Shown: positions 1 to 6,948 of the stretch, one piece after another
How positions within the stretch are numbered: the stretch's first letter is position 1
Layout of the letters: every line of letters begins with the position of its first letter
Source: an uncultured Bacteroidota bacterium
GTDB taxonomy: Bacteria; Bacteroidota; Bacteroidia; Chitinophagales; Chitinophagaceae
Direction of reading: 5' to 3'
NCBI GenBank assembly: GCA_903944755.1
Contig: CAJATB010000153.1
Span: 1-13,793, forward strand
DNA: 13,793 bases
The notes under the pieces: generated by a model
Database searches by the model: none
Seen by the model: the letters and a program-made list of their open reading frames with translations, nothing else
What the model was told of the DNA's origin: nothing
Translations under genes and position numbers: made by a program

Positions 1-1
1 A

Positions 2-1135
2 ACTATTCAAGCGGGCAATTTTACTTTAGCCCCAGGGGTAGAGGATATTCATTCTCAGGTGGAAATAGTATTGACCGAAAAGCTGGGGGATATTGGTAAA
101 AAAATACACAGCGCGAGAAGTAGAAACGACCAAGTTTTGGTGGACATTAAGTTATTTATGCGCGCTGAAATTATTAGTTTAAGTGAAGCCATTCAGGGCT
201 TCTTTACTTTATTACAAACGAAAAGCGAAGCCCATAAGGACGATTTGTTGCCTGGCTATACGCATTTACAGCTAGCCATGCCCTCTTCTTTTGGGCTATG
301 GCTTGGGGCTTATGCTGAAAGCTTAGTGGACGACATGACCATGTTGCAAGCTGCGTATAAAGTGGTTAATAAAAATCCTTTGGGTTCGGCTGCTGGGTAT
401 GGTTCTTCTTTTCCTATTAACAGAACAAGGACTACCGAATTATTAGGTTTTGACACATTGAATTTTAATGTAGTATACGCTCAAATGGGCAGGGGAAAAG
501 CAGAACGGGTAACTTCAATGGCTATGGCAAATATTGCTGATACTTTAGCTAAGTTAAGTATGGATGCTTGTTTATTTATGAACCAAAATTTTGGATTTAT
601 TAGCTTCCCTGAATCTTTAACTACAGGTTCTAGCATCATGCCGCATAAAAAAAATCCTGATGTTTTTGAACTTATCCGTTCGTATTGCAATCGCATAAAG
701 GCATTGCCAAATGAGATAATGATGATGACTACGAATTTGCCTGCTGGTTACCATCGTGATTTACAATTATTGAAAGAACATTTATTTCCTGCATTCGAAC
801 AATTAAGGAATTGTATTGCAATGGCTTCTTTAATGATTGAGAACATGGAGGTGAAAAAGGACCTACTCGAAGATCCTAAATACCAATATTTATTTAGCGT
901 GGAAGAAGTGAATAAATTAGTAAACGAAGGCATGCCTTTCAGAGATGCATATAAAAAAGTGGGTTTAGCCATTGAAGCGGGTGATTTTACCTATTCTACA
1001 GCCATTAAGCACACGCACGAAGGCAGTATTGGTAATTTATGTACCGCTGAAATAGCTGCACAAATGAAATTGATTACGGATAGTATGAACACAGAAAAAG
1101 TTACCGAAAGAATTGAGTATTTATTGAATAACTAA
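2..1135 (+). CDS. argH: argininosuccinate lyase, 5' end off the window
   Basis: ArgH splits argininosuccinate into arginine and fumarate, the last step of arginine synthesis, in the cytoplasm as a tetramer. The reading frame is open from base 2, so the N-terminus (perhaps 60-80 residues) lies outside the window; the GTG at 59 is internal, because family sequence (G-F-x-L then E-D-I-H) is already readable before it. Visible motifs are the H-S-A-R-S-R-N-D-Q segment near 108-137, the G-Y-T-H-L-Q segment near 255-272 and the fumarase/aspartase superfamily signature G-S-S-x-M-P-x-K-x-N-P at 626-658, whose serine loop supplies the catalytic base in characterised members. The C-terminus is complete. 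The next gene follows after 51 bases on the same strand. All motifs checked are intact, so the enzyme is probably active. Confidence 0.97.
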   Translation, partial: TIQAGNFTLAPGVEDIHSQVEIVLTEKLGDIGKKIHSARSRNDQVLVDIKLFMRAEIISLSEAIQGFFTLLQTKSEAHKDDLLPGYTHLQLAMPSSFGLWLGAYAESLVDDMTMLQAAYKVVNKNPLGSAAGYGSSFPINRTRTTELLGFDTLNFNVVYAQMGRGKAERVTSMAMANIADTLAKLSMDACLFMNQNFGFISFPESLTTGSSIMPHKKNPDVFELIRSYCNRIKALPNEIMMMTTNLPAGYHRDLQLLKEHLFPAFEQLRNCIAMASLMIENMEVKKDLLEDPKYQYLFSVEEVNKLVNEGMPFRDAYKKVGLAIEAGDFTYSTAIKHTHEGSIGNLCTAEIAAQMKLITDSMNTEKVTERIEYLLNN

Positions 1136-1186
1136 TGTATTTTTACGGTTACTTATAAAGGCTAAAACAAGTATCAAGTTTAATTT

Positions 1187-1927
1187 ATGAAAAAAAGTAT
1201 ATTCTCATTTGTGGCATTGGCTAGTTTTTTCACGTTGAATGCCCAAACTAAAACTACTATTGTATCGAAGGTGGTTACTCCAGTAAAAAAATCAGTAGCG
1301 ACTAAACCGGTAGCCTCCACTTCTCTTTCCTTTAAAAACACAAAGGACAGTGCCTCTTACGCACTAGGGTATAGAATTGCGCAAAGCTTAAAAGGGCAGG
1401 GTTTACAAGATGTAAATTTTGAAATGTTTAAAAAAGGAATGGCTGCAGGTGTGGCTTCTAAAACAGAAATACCTGATAGCTTAATTGATGTATGTATTAA
1501 AAACTACCAAGATAAAATGAGTCAAGAAAAAATCACAATGAACAGAGCGACTGGAAAGGCGTTCTTAGAAGAAAATGCAAAAAAACCAGGTGTTGTTAAA
1601 ATGACAAATGGTATGCAGTATTTAGTATTAACAGAAGGTACGGGTACAGAACATCCTACTTTAAAAAGTAAGGTAAAATGTCATTACCATGGCACTTTAA
1701 TTGACGGTGGTATATTTGACAGTTCTGTGCAAAGAGGGGAGCCTATTACTTTCCCATTAAACGGAGTTATTAAAGGATGGCAGGATGCAGTTCAATTGAT
1801 GACCGTGGGCGCTAAATGGAGATTGTTTATCCCAAGTGAATTAGCTTATGGCGAACGTTCAGCTGGTCCAATGATTGGACCTGGATCTACTTTGATTTTT
1901 GAAGTGGAGTTATTAGGAATAGAATAG
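1187..1927 (+). CDS. exported FKBP-type peptidyl-prolyl cis-trans isomerase
   Basis: A 246-residue Mip/FkpA-like isomerase, expected to catalyse proline isomerisation and help fold proteins outside the cytoplasm. Residues 1-20 form a signal peptide (K-K, hydrophobic core, cleavage likely after L-N-A). No lipobox cysteine is present, so a soluble periplasmic protein is more likely than a lipoprotein. A Thr/Lys/Val/Ser-rich linker (about 21-47) leads to an FKBP N-terminal dimerisation domain (about 50-135) and an FKBP catalytic domain (about 150-245). Residues equivalent to the FKBP12 pocket are present: Y167, D178, V194-I195, W198, Y221 and F238. Length and domain order are normal for the family. 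A strong hairpin follows the stop codon. The fold assignment is secure; the client proteins are unknown. Confidence 0.95.
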   Translation: MKKSIFSFVALASFFTLNAQTKTTIVSKVVTPVKKSVATKPVASTSLSFKNTKDSASYALGYRIAQSLKGQGLQDVNFEMFKKGMAAGVASKTEIPDSLIDVCIKNYQDKMSQEKITMNRATGKAFLEENAKKPGVVKMTNGMQYLVLTEGTGTEHPTLKSKVKCHYHGTLIDGGIFDSSVQRGEPITFPLNGVIKGWQDAVQLMTVGAKWRLFIPSELAYGERSAGPMIGPGSTLIFEVELLGIE

Positions 1928-1943
1928 TAGAAAATTTTATATA

Positions 1944-1978
1944 ACGAACACCCTCCCGATTTTCGAGAGGGTGTTCGT
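1944..1978 (+). terminator. hairpin, likely transcription terminator after the FKBP gene
   Basis: The arms ACGAACACCCTC (1944-1955) and GAGGGTGTTCGT (1967-1978) pair perfectly over 12 bp, and an inner CGA/TCG pairing with a TTT loop extends the stem past one mismatch. It starts 16 bases after the FKBP stop. Only a short T stretch follows, so it is not a textbook intrinsic terminator, but the stem is by far the most stable one noticed between genes here. It separates the FKBP gene from the next promoter. Confidence 0.7.
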
Positions 1979-1995
1979 ATTTAAGGGATACTTGG

Positions 1996-2003
1996 TACTT
2001 TTG
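1996..2003 (+). promoter_or_regulatory. Bacteroidota -7 promoter element for the 2024 lipoprotein gene
   Basis: TACTTTTG matches TAnnTTTG exactly. No good -33 TTTG is seen at the usual distance, where the terminator hairpin lies (TTCG at 1974-1977 is the nearest). Transcription starting a few bases downstream would leave about 15 bases of leader before the ATG at 2024. The match and the position right after a terminator support it. Confidence 0.5.
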
Positions 2004-2023
2004 TTTACTTAAAAATGGTTTAT

Positions 2024-2764
2024 ATGAAACATGCTTTTTCGGCAGTAATTATTAGTTGTTTGGGCTTTTTTGCTTGCACACCAAATAATGTTGTAATTGA
2101 CAGCAATATTGTAAAAATGATGGATAGCGCAGGAATGCAAGGTACTTTCGCATTAATGGAGAACGGTACAGAACAATTTACCATTGCGAACCTTTCGCGT
2201 TACAAAGATTCTTCCTATGCCCCTTTAAATACTTTTTTTATAGTGCCTACCTTAATCGCATTAGATAAAGGATATATTAACCATAAACAAGATAAATGGG
2301 TGTCTCCTGATTCAACTATTTTTTATACGGCCCTAATAGAAAAAATAGGAAGAACCGACTTGTTGAAAACAATAGATAGTATTCATTATGGCAGTGGCAT
2401 TGTAAGTGCTAATTTGGATAAATTCTGGAGGGACAATTCACTTACTATTACGCCAGATGAACAATTAGGATTAATTAAAAAATTATACTTTAATGAATTG
2501 TCTTTTCAAAAACATGCACAAGCATTTTATCGAAAAATGATTGTTAAGGAGGATAATGCAAACTATAAGTTAAGCTATATTCTTTCATCGGATACAAATG
2601 CCAATAATGCTGCTTGGGTGGTTGGGTATGTTGAAGAAAATAAACACCCTTATTTTTTTGTGTTAAATACGAATGCTTTAAAAAGTGATTCTTTAGATAA
2701 AAAAAATGTACAGTTGCTGAAACAAATTTTATTACAACAAGGGTTTCTGAAAGGATTGAGATAG
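2024..2764 (+). CDS. lipoprotein with class D beta-lactamase fold lacking the catalytic residues
   Basis: The start at 2024 is preferred over the in-frame ATG at 2015 because it gives a standard lipoprotein signal (M-K-H-A-F, hydrophobic core, L-G-F-F-A-C) and leaves a usual leader after the -7 box. Residue numbers here count from 2015. The body follows the OXA-type plan: G-T-F-A-L near 43-47, a P-x-x-T-F segment at 70-74, Y-G-S at 125-127, D-K-F-W (135-138) followed by L-T-I-T-P-D-E-Q, and A-W-V-V-G-Y-V-E at 200-207. The catalytic S-T-F-K is replaced by N72-T-F-F75, so both the acylated serine and the carboxylated lysine are gone, and K-T-G is absent (about 188-193 reads Y-I-L-S-S-D). It should not hydrolyse beta-lactams. 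A scaffold or ligand-binding role is possible but is inference. ispG follows after 34 bases. Confidence 0.82.
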   Translation: MKHAFSAVIISCLGFFACTPNNVVIDSNIVKMMDSAGMQGTFALMENGTEQFTIANLSRYKDSSYAPLNTFFIVPTLIALDKGYINHKQDKWVSPDSTIFYTALIEKIGRTDLLKTIDSIHYGSGIVSANLDKFWRDNSLTITPDEQLGLIKKLYFNELSFQKHAQAFYRKMIVKEDNANYKLSYILSSDTNANNAAWVVGYVEENKHPYFFVLNTNALKSDSLDKKNVQLLKQILLQQGFLKGLR

Positions 2765-2798
2765 GATTATTACTTTTAAATAATTAGCCTAAATAATT

Positions 2799-4808
2799 AT
2801 GCAATACTATTGTAATTCAATAACAGCTTATGAGCGATTTATTACCCGAGAAGTAAAAGTGGGTCAGTTAATTATAGGAGCAGGACATCCTATAAGAGTG
2901 CAAACTATGACCACTACGGATACTATGGATACAGAGGCTACGGTAGCCCAGGTTATTAAATGTATTGAAGCTGGTGCGGAACTAGTTCGAATTACTGCGC
3001 CAAGTAAAACAGAAGCAGATAATTTAGCACTTATAAAAGCATCCCTTCGCGCGAAAGGGTACACTACGCCGCTAGTCGCTGATATTCACTTTACGCCTAA
3101 TGCTGCAGAAATTGCGGCGACTATTGTTGAGAAAGTGAGGGTGAATCCGGGTAACTATGTTGACAAAAAAAAGTTTGAACAAATTGATTATACCGATGCT
3201 GAATATTTAGAAGAAATTGAACGCATTAGAGAAAGGTTTACCCCGCTAGTACTTATTTGTAAAACACATGGCACTGCAATGCGCATTGGCACTAACCATG
3301 GGTCACTTAGTGATAGAATCATGAGCAGGTATGGTGACACTGCAAATGGTATGGTAGAAAGCGCAATGGAATTTTTACGTATTGCAAGAAGCTTAGATTA
3401 CCATCAGATTATTTTAAGTATGAAGTCAAGTAATCCTCAGGTAATGGTCCAAGCTTATCGATTATTGCTTCAACAAATGCACAATGAATTTAAGGAATGC
3501 TATCCTTTACATTTAGGGGTTACCGAAGCTGGTGATGGGGAAGACGGAAGAATTAAAAGTGCAATAGGCATTGGTACATTATTGGAGGACGGTATTGGAG
3601 ATACTATCCGTGTTAGTTTAACCGAGGACCCTGAATTAGAAATCCCTGTTTGCAAGGACCTAGTTAAACGGTATAATAATTTAGTTGTTGCTAAGCAAAC
3701 CACTATTCCACAAGTACATCAATTGCCTTATAGCCCATTTGAATATAAAAGAAGAAATACCCATACTGTTGAGAATATTGGAGGACATCAAGTGCCAGTA
3801 GTAGTGGCTGATTTTAGCCATAAAAAAAATATTACTGCGGATGATTTAATCGCGATTGGATACCAATACAATAAAGAGACTGATAAATGGGCTATTGCAG
3901 ATGCAGCGGCTGATTATATATATGTAGGGGCACAGCAATTAAATATAGCCTTGCCTGGCACTTTGCGAGTAATAGTGCAAGCAAAAGCTTGGGAACCAGC
4001 TGAAGGGGTGCAGAAGCAAGTTCCGATATTTACTGTAAGCGAATACCTTGCAACGAATAAAAAAAGCACTGCTATTAATTTTGTACAATTAGACTGTTAC
4101 AGTGATAAGGTTGGTATAACAGAAGATGTGCTTACTGCAATTGCAAGCGACCCCACGGTTGTATTTTGTTTGAGTAGCCAATTGAATCATGCCATGCCTG
4201 CAGTTAGAAGAAGGATGATACAATTAATGCAGTTGCAAATTCAATCCCCGGTTGTATTTGTTACGGATAGTGCTTGGGATACAACCGATGAGCATTTGAT
4301 TCATTTTGCAACCGAAACGGGTGCGTTGTTTTTAGACGGTATGGGAGACGGTATTTGCTTAGGGCTTGCTGAAGCTGTATATGAAAATGCATCAATTGAA
4401 ATGGGAAAAGTATCTGGCAGGAATTACGTCAACAACACTACAATTGAGCAGTTTTTAAATGCTACTGCTTTTGGTATTTTACAAGCAACTAGGACTAGAA
4501 TTTCTAAAACAGAATATATTTCTTGTCCGAGCTGCGGAAGGACCTTATTTGAACTTCAAGAAACTACTGCAAAAATCAGAAAAGTAACCAATCATTTAAA
4601 AGGACTTAAAATTGCTATTATGGGTTGTATTGTAAATGGCCCAGGTGAAATGGCTGATGCTGATTTTGGCTACGTAGGTAGTGGCGTTGGTAAAATAACT
4701 TTGTATAAAGGCAAAGAAGTGATGAAGCGTAATATTGACAGTGCCATTGCTGTTGATGAACTAGTGCAATTATTAAAAGAAAACAACGCTTGGGTTGATC
4801 CTAAATAA
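2799..4808 (+). CDS. ispG: 4-hydroxy-3-methylbut-2-en-1-yl diphosphate synthase, long three-domain form
   Basis: IspG (GcpE) reductively converts methylerythritol cyclodiphosphate to HMBPP in the MEP isoprenoid pathway, using a [4Fe-4S] cluster in the cytoplasm. At 669 residues it is nearly twice the E. coli length and matches the plant/Bacteroidota/Chlamydia type: TIM barrel (about 10-290, with V-Q-T-M-T-T-T-D-T and V-R-V-N-P-G-N), an inserted domain (about 300-560) and a C-terminal cluster domain. The cluster ligands are intact: C576 and C579 in C-P-S-C-G, then C610 and E617 in G-C-I-V-N-G-P-G-E. The gene lies 34 bases after the lipoprotein gene and 20 bases before the acyltransferase, so co-transcription is likely. 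Isoprenoid units feed undecaprenyl phosphate and quinone synthesis, consistent with the envelope-related neighbours. Confidence 0.97.
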   Translation: MQYYCNSITAYERFITREVKVGQLIIGAGHPIRVQTMTTTDTMDTEATVAQVIKCIEAGAELVRITAPSKTEADNLALIKASLRAKGYTTPLVADIHFTPNAAEIAATIVEKVRVNPGNYVDKKKFEQIDYTDAEYLEEIERIRERFTPLVLICKTHGTAMRIGTNHGSLSDRIMSRYGDTANGMVESAMEFLRIARSLDYHQIILSMKSSNPQVMVQAYRLLLQQMHNEFKECYPLHLGVTEAGDGEDGRIKSAIGIGTLLEDGIGDTIRVSLTEDPELEIPVCKDLVKRYNNLVVAKQTTIPQVHQLPYSPFEYKRRNTHTVENIGGHQVPVVVADFSHKKNITADDLIAIGYQYNKETDKWAIADAAADYIYVGAQQLNIALPGTLRVIVQAKAWEPAEGVQKQVPIFTVSEYLATNKKSTAINFVQLDCYSDKVGITEDVLTAIASDPTVVFCLSSQLNHAMPAVRRRMIQLMQLQIQSPVVFVTDSAWDTTDEHLIHFATETGALFLDGMGDGICLGLAEAVYENASIEMGKVSGRNYVNNTTIEQFLNATAFGILQATRTRISKTEYISCPSCGRTLFELQETTAKIRKVTNHLKGLKIAIMGCIVNGPGEMADADFGYVGSGVGKITLYKGKEVMKRNIDSAIAVDELVQLLKENNAWVDPK

Positions 4809-4828
4809 ATTTTATATAAACCGTAGTC

Positions 4829-5716
4829 ATGTATTATATTTTTTATACCTTCTTTTATCTTATATCCTTATTACCATGGAGGGTTTTGTATATAATTAGT
4901 GATTTGATAACTTTCCTATTACAACGTGTTTTAAAATACAGGGTAGAAGTGGTTAAACATAATTTAGAAATCGCCTTTCCCAATAAAACAAGTGAGGAAA
5001 GAAAAAAAATTGCCAATGATTTTTACCAGCAATTGACCGACTCTTTTATAGAGACTATTAAATTATTGTCCATCTCGGATAAGACATTTAACATGCGCTA
5101 TACTTCTAATGTAGAAGTTTTAAATGATTTATACAAAACAGGCCAAAGCGTACAAATTATGGCAGGGCATTTTTTTAATTGGGAGTTTGCAAATTGGGGT
5201 ATTGCCAAGTATAGCAGGTATCCTTTTATTGGAGTTTATATGCCACTTAGTAACAAATATTTTGACAGGTTAATTTTAAATATGCGCAAGCGTTACGGTA
5301 GTATAATGATTTCCGCAACAAACTTCAGGAATCAATTTCGTGACCATGCTTCAAAGGGGCCCTATGCGCTTGCATTGGCAGCTGATCAAAATGCAGGTAA
5401 CCCTTTGTCTGCCTATTGGGTGCCTTTTTTTGGGCAGCCAACACCATTTGTGAAAGGTCCTGAGAAAGGGGCGAAGTTAAATAATACGGCAGAAGTGTTT
5501 GTTCACTTTTATAGGATTAAACGTGGGTATTACCACACTAATTACGAACTAATGACCACGTCACCCAATTACTTTAAGGACGGACAATTAACTGCATTAT
5601 ATGTAAAAACGTTAGAAGAGAAAATAAAAATAAATCCTTCCAATTATTTATGGAGTCATAGAAGATGGCGGTATACTTTTGATCCAATAAAGCACGGAAA
5701 ACTATTAGTGGAATAA
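4829..5716 (+). CDS. LpxL/HtrB-type lipid A biosynthesis acyltransferase family protein
   Basis: A 295-residue inner-membrane acyltransferase of the lysophospholipid/lipid A late acyltransferase family, which moves an acyl chain from acyl-ACP to a lipid A precursor or a related acceptor. The N-terminus (about 1-33) is hydrophobic and probably a membrane anchor. The catalytic H-x4-E motif is intact as H114-F-F-N-W-E119. Further family marks are A-D-Q-N (185-188), the V-P-F-F-G-Q-P-T-P-F segment (198-207) and W-S-H-R-R-W-R (275-281). Length is normal (E. coli LpxL about 306). It starts 20 bases after ispG and ends 17 bases before the convergent rhodanese gene. Many Bacteroidota carry such an enzyme; the acceptor and position acylated cannot be told from sequence, and an ornithine- or amino-lipid acceptor is an alternative. 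Confidence 0.9.
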   Translation: MYYIFYTFFYLISLLPWRVLYIISDLITFLLQRVLKYRVEVVKHNLEIAFPNKTSEERKKIANDFYQQLTDSFIETIKLLSISDKTFNMRYTSNVEVLNDLYKTGQSVQIMAGHFFNWEFANWGIAKYSRYPFIGVYMPLSNKYFDRLILNMRKRYGSIMISATNFRNQFRDHASKGPYALALAADQNAGNPLSAYWVPFFGQPTPFVKGPEKGAKLNNTAEVFVHFYRIKRGYYHTNYELMTTSPNYFKDGQLTALYVKTLEEKIKINPSNYLWSHRRWRYTFDPIKHGKLLVE

Positions 5717-5733
5717 GCGACTACTAATTTTCA

Positions 5734-6423
5734 TTAGTTATCTGAAAGTAAATCTAATGATGGAAGTGAATCTTCGCTTGGCTTTTCCTTATTTTTGGTA
5801 ATTGTGAATTTCTCTTTTAAAGTTTCCACTGCAACCCAGCCACCATGCACAATTCTAATATTATGAATGCCTTGTTTTTTTAATAAACTTGCTGCTATCG
5901 TATTGCTTTCTCCATTTTCACTTACAATGTATATATTAAAATGTTCATCCAGTTCGGACATGCTTCCAGGATCAGTGAATTCGAATAATGGAATGGAGAT
6001 TGAGTTTTTAATATGGCCTCTATTATAGGCTGCTTCTTCGCGCACGTCCAACACCATTAGAAATTCGTCAAAAGGTATATCCATGGCTAGTTCGTCTACT
6101 TCTACCTCAATTACTAAATCAATTTTTAGTGTTGCTTCTTGCCAGGTCTTGTAGCCTCCTTGTAAGTAACCCTTTATGTTGGTAAAGCCGGCTTTTTCAA
6201 AGTAGGCCATAACAGACTGCCCCATCGTATCTGGCAATATAAATACAATAGGTGTTTCCTTATCAATTAACTCCATAGCCACTGCATATTTTGCAGTGGC
6301 AGGAGTGATATGTAATGAGTTTGGAATATGACCATCTATCCATTCTTCAGTTGGTCTTGCATCAATTATAAAAATTGATTCATCTTCCTGAAGCTGTTTG
6401 AATTGAGCTAAGGTTAAAGACAT
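5734..6423 (-). CDS. tandem rhodanese-fold protein without catalytic cysteines
   Basis: A 229-residue cytoplasmic protein with two rhodanese-like folds. Domain 1 (about 5-95) shows I-I-D-A-R-P-x-x-E-W, G-H-I-P-N-S and a Y-L-Q-G-G-Y-x-x-W end. Domain 2 (about 106-200) shows V-L-D-V-R-E, G-H-I-K-N-S-I-x-I-P-L and H-G-G-W. Active rhodaneses carry cysteine at the start of the C-x-x-G-x-R-S loop. Here domain 1 has L63-P-D-T-M-G-Q-S and domain 2 has S168-E-N-G-E-S, and no cysteine occurs anywhere in the protein, so classical sulfurtransfer is excluded. The layout resembles the C-terminal half of Bacteroidota metallo-beta-lactamase/rhodanese fusions, but the metallo domain is missing. A hydrophilic Ser/Asp/Lys tail ends the protein. 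It is one base downstream of the arsR-family gene and surely co-transcribed; a ligand- or anion-sensing role is inference. Confidence 0.88.
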   Translation of the reverse strand: MSLTLAQFKQLQEDESIFIIDARPTEEWIDGHIPNSLHITPATAKYAVAMELIDKETPIVFILPDTMGQSVMAYFEKAGFTNIKGYLQGGYKTWQEATLKIDLVIEVEVDELAMDIPFDEFLMVLDVREEAAYNRGHIKNSISIPLFEFTDPGSMSELDEHFNIYIVSENGESNTIAASLLKKQGIHNIRIVHGGWVAVETLKEKFTITKNKEKPSEDSLPSLDLLSDN

Positions 6424-6424
6424 A

Positions 6425-6760
6425 CTATCCCACTAATTGTTCTACAAATTGATTTACTTGCGCTAGTCTGTTGTAGTCAACAGTGTAAAAGATAAACTTA
6501 CCTTCTCTAGTTGTAATAACTATTCCAGCTCTTCTTAAAATAGCCAAGTGTTGTGATGCAACAGATTGTTCTAATCTTAGTTTTACATAAATCTCTGTAA
6601 CGGTCATCTTTTGATGTTCGTCAATTAGCTTTACTATTTGTTGACGTAGTTTGTGGTTTAAGGCTCTCAGGATCATCGCAGCTTTCTTACTGTGCAACAA
6701 ATCTACCTTCAATGGGTTTGTCCCATTGGATAATTGTAACTGTGGTAATGATTGATTCAT
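6425..6760 (-). CDS. ArsR/SmtB-family winged-helix repressor without cysteines
   Basis: A 111-residue dimeric winged-helix regulator. The core is recognisable: L-R-A-L-N-H-K-L-R-Q-Q-I at about 31-42, the helix-turn-helix at about 52-79 (M-T-V-T-E-I, then S-V-A-S-Q-H-L-A-I-L-R-R-A-G-I-V) and a beta wing T-R-E-G-K-F-I-F-Y at 84-92. The S-x-x-S-x-H-L-x-x-L recognition helix is typical. The alpha-3 metal site C-V-C-D of ArsR/SmtB and the cysteine pair of BigR/SqrR persulfide sensors are both absent; the protein has no cysteine at all. The signal is therefore unknown. It begins 17 bases after a C10 run, overlies a probable operator in its own leader, and is followed one base later by the rhodanese-fold gene, its likely partner or target. 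Confidence 0.92.
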   Translation of the reverse strand: MNQSLPQLQLSNGTNPLKVDLLHSKKAAMILRALNHKLRQQIVKLIDEHQKMTVTEIYVKLRLEQSVASQHLAILRRAGIVITTREGKFIFYTVDYNRLAQVNQFVEQLVG

Positions 6761-6762
6761 AA

Positions 6763-6778
6763 CAATATTTATATATTG
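6763..6778. promoter_or_regulatory. perfect inverted repeat, candidate operator of the arsR-family gene
   Basis: CAATAT (6763-6768) and ATATTG (6773-6778) are exact reverse complements around the spacer TTAT. The repeat ends two bases before the start codon of the regulator gene and abuts the G run. Two-fold symmetric AT-rich sites near the start are usual for ArsR-family autoregulation, so it is a reasonable binding site. The region is AT-rich and such a repeat can arise by chance. Confidence 0.4.
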
Positions 6779-6787
6779 GGGGGGGGG
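6778..6787. repeat. homopolymer run of ten G (C10 on the arsR transcript)
   Basis: Ten G in a row on the + strand, in a strongly AT-rich intergenic region. The run lies 17 bases upstream of the minus-strand regulator gene, downstream of its predicted -7 box, so it should be in the mRNA leader as C10. Runs of this length are prone to slipped-strand length change, and read length there may also be uncertain. Confidence 0.9.
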
Positions 6788-6827
6788 TTAAGAATTATAA
6801 TCGACTACGAAGTTAATGCATAAATAC

Positions 6828-6835
6828 CAAATATA
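6828..6835 (-). promoter_or_regulatory. Bacteroidota -7 promoter element for the arsR-rhodanese operon
   Basis: On the minus strand this reads TATATTTG, an exact TAnnTTTG. A TTTTG at 6860-6864 (minus) could be the -33 element, 24 bases away, somewhat longer than the usual spacing of about 19-21. The implied leader of about 60 bases contains the C10 run and the inverted repeat. Confidence 0.5.
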
Positions 6836-6842
6836 TTTATTT

Positions 6843-6854
6843 TTTATATATAAA
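6843..6854. repeat. 12-bp perfect palindrome inside the arsR promoter spacer
   Basis: TTTATATATAAA is its own reverse complement and sits between the proposed -33 and -7 elements; a shorter palindrome AAATATATTT (6829-6838) overlaps the -7 box. The position suits a repressor site. The low sequence complexity makes a chance origin quite possible. Nothing else was seen in the remaining intergenic sequence up to 6948. Confidence 0.35.
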
Positions 6855-6948
6855 TTATTCAAAAGCGTAAACGTACATCTGTTAAATTTTAATTAGAAAC
6901 CTTCAAATGGTAGATTTTTATCCTGTTTAGTATTCAGGGGTATTTTTT

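Noticed and set aside
59..61. GTG as the start of argH
   Set aside because: ArgH family sequence is readable in frame upstream to the window edge, so the gene is truncated by the window.
481..972. Two minus-strand open frames opposite argH
   Set aside because: They lie antisense to conserved ArgH motifs and show no protein-like features.
2024..2764. Functional beta-lactamase resistance gene
   Set aside because: The serine and lysine of the active site and the K-T-G motif are absent, so hydrolysis is not expected.
2771..2778. TACTTTTA before ispG as a separate promoter
   Set aside because: Last base of the -7 consensus differs and no -33 element is at a fitting distance; read-through from the 1996 promoter is simpler.
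5723..5738. Hairpin ACTAAT-TTTC-ATTAGT between the acyltransferase and rhodanese genes as a bidirectional terminator
   Set aside because: Only six base pairs with one G-C and no T tract; too weak to call, although the convergent position would suit.
6900..6948. Terminator after tsaB (CCTG...CAGG on the minus strand)
   Set aside because: A four-bp stem with a nine-base loop is not convincing.
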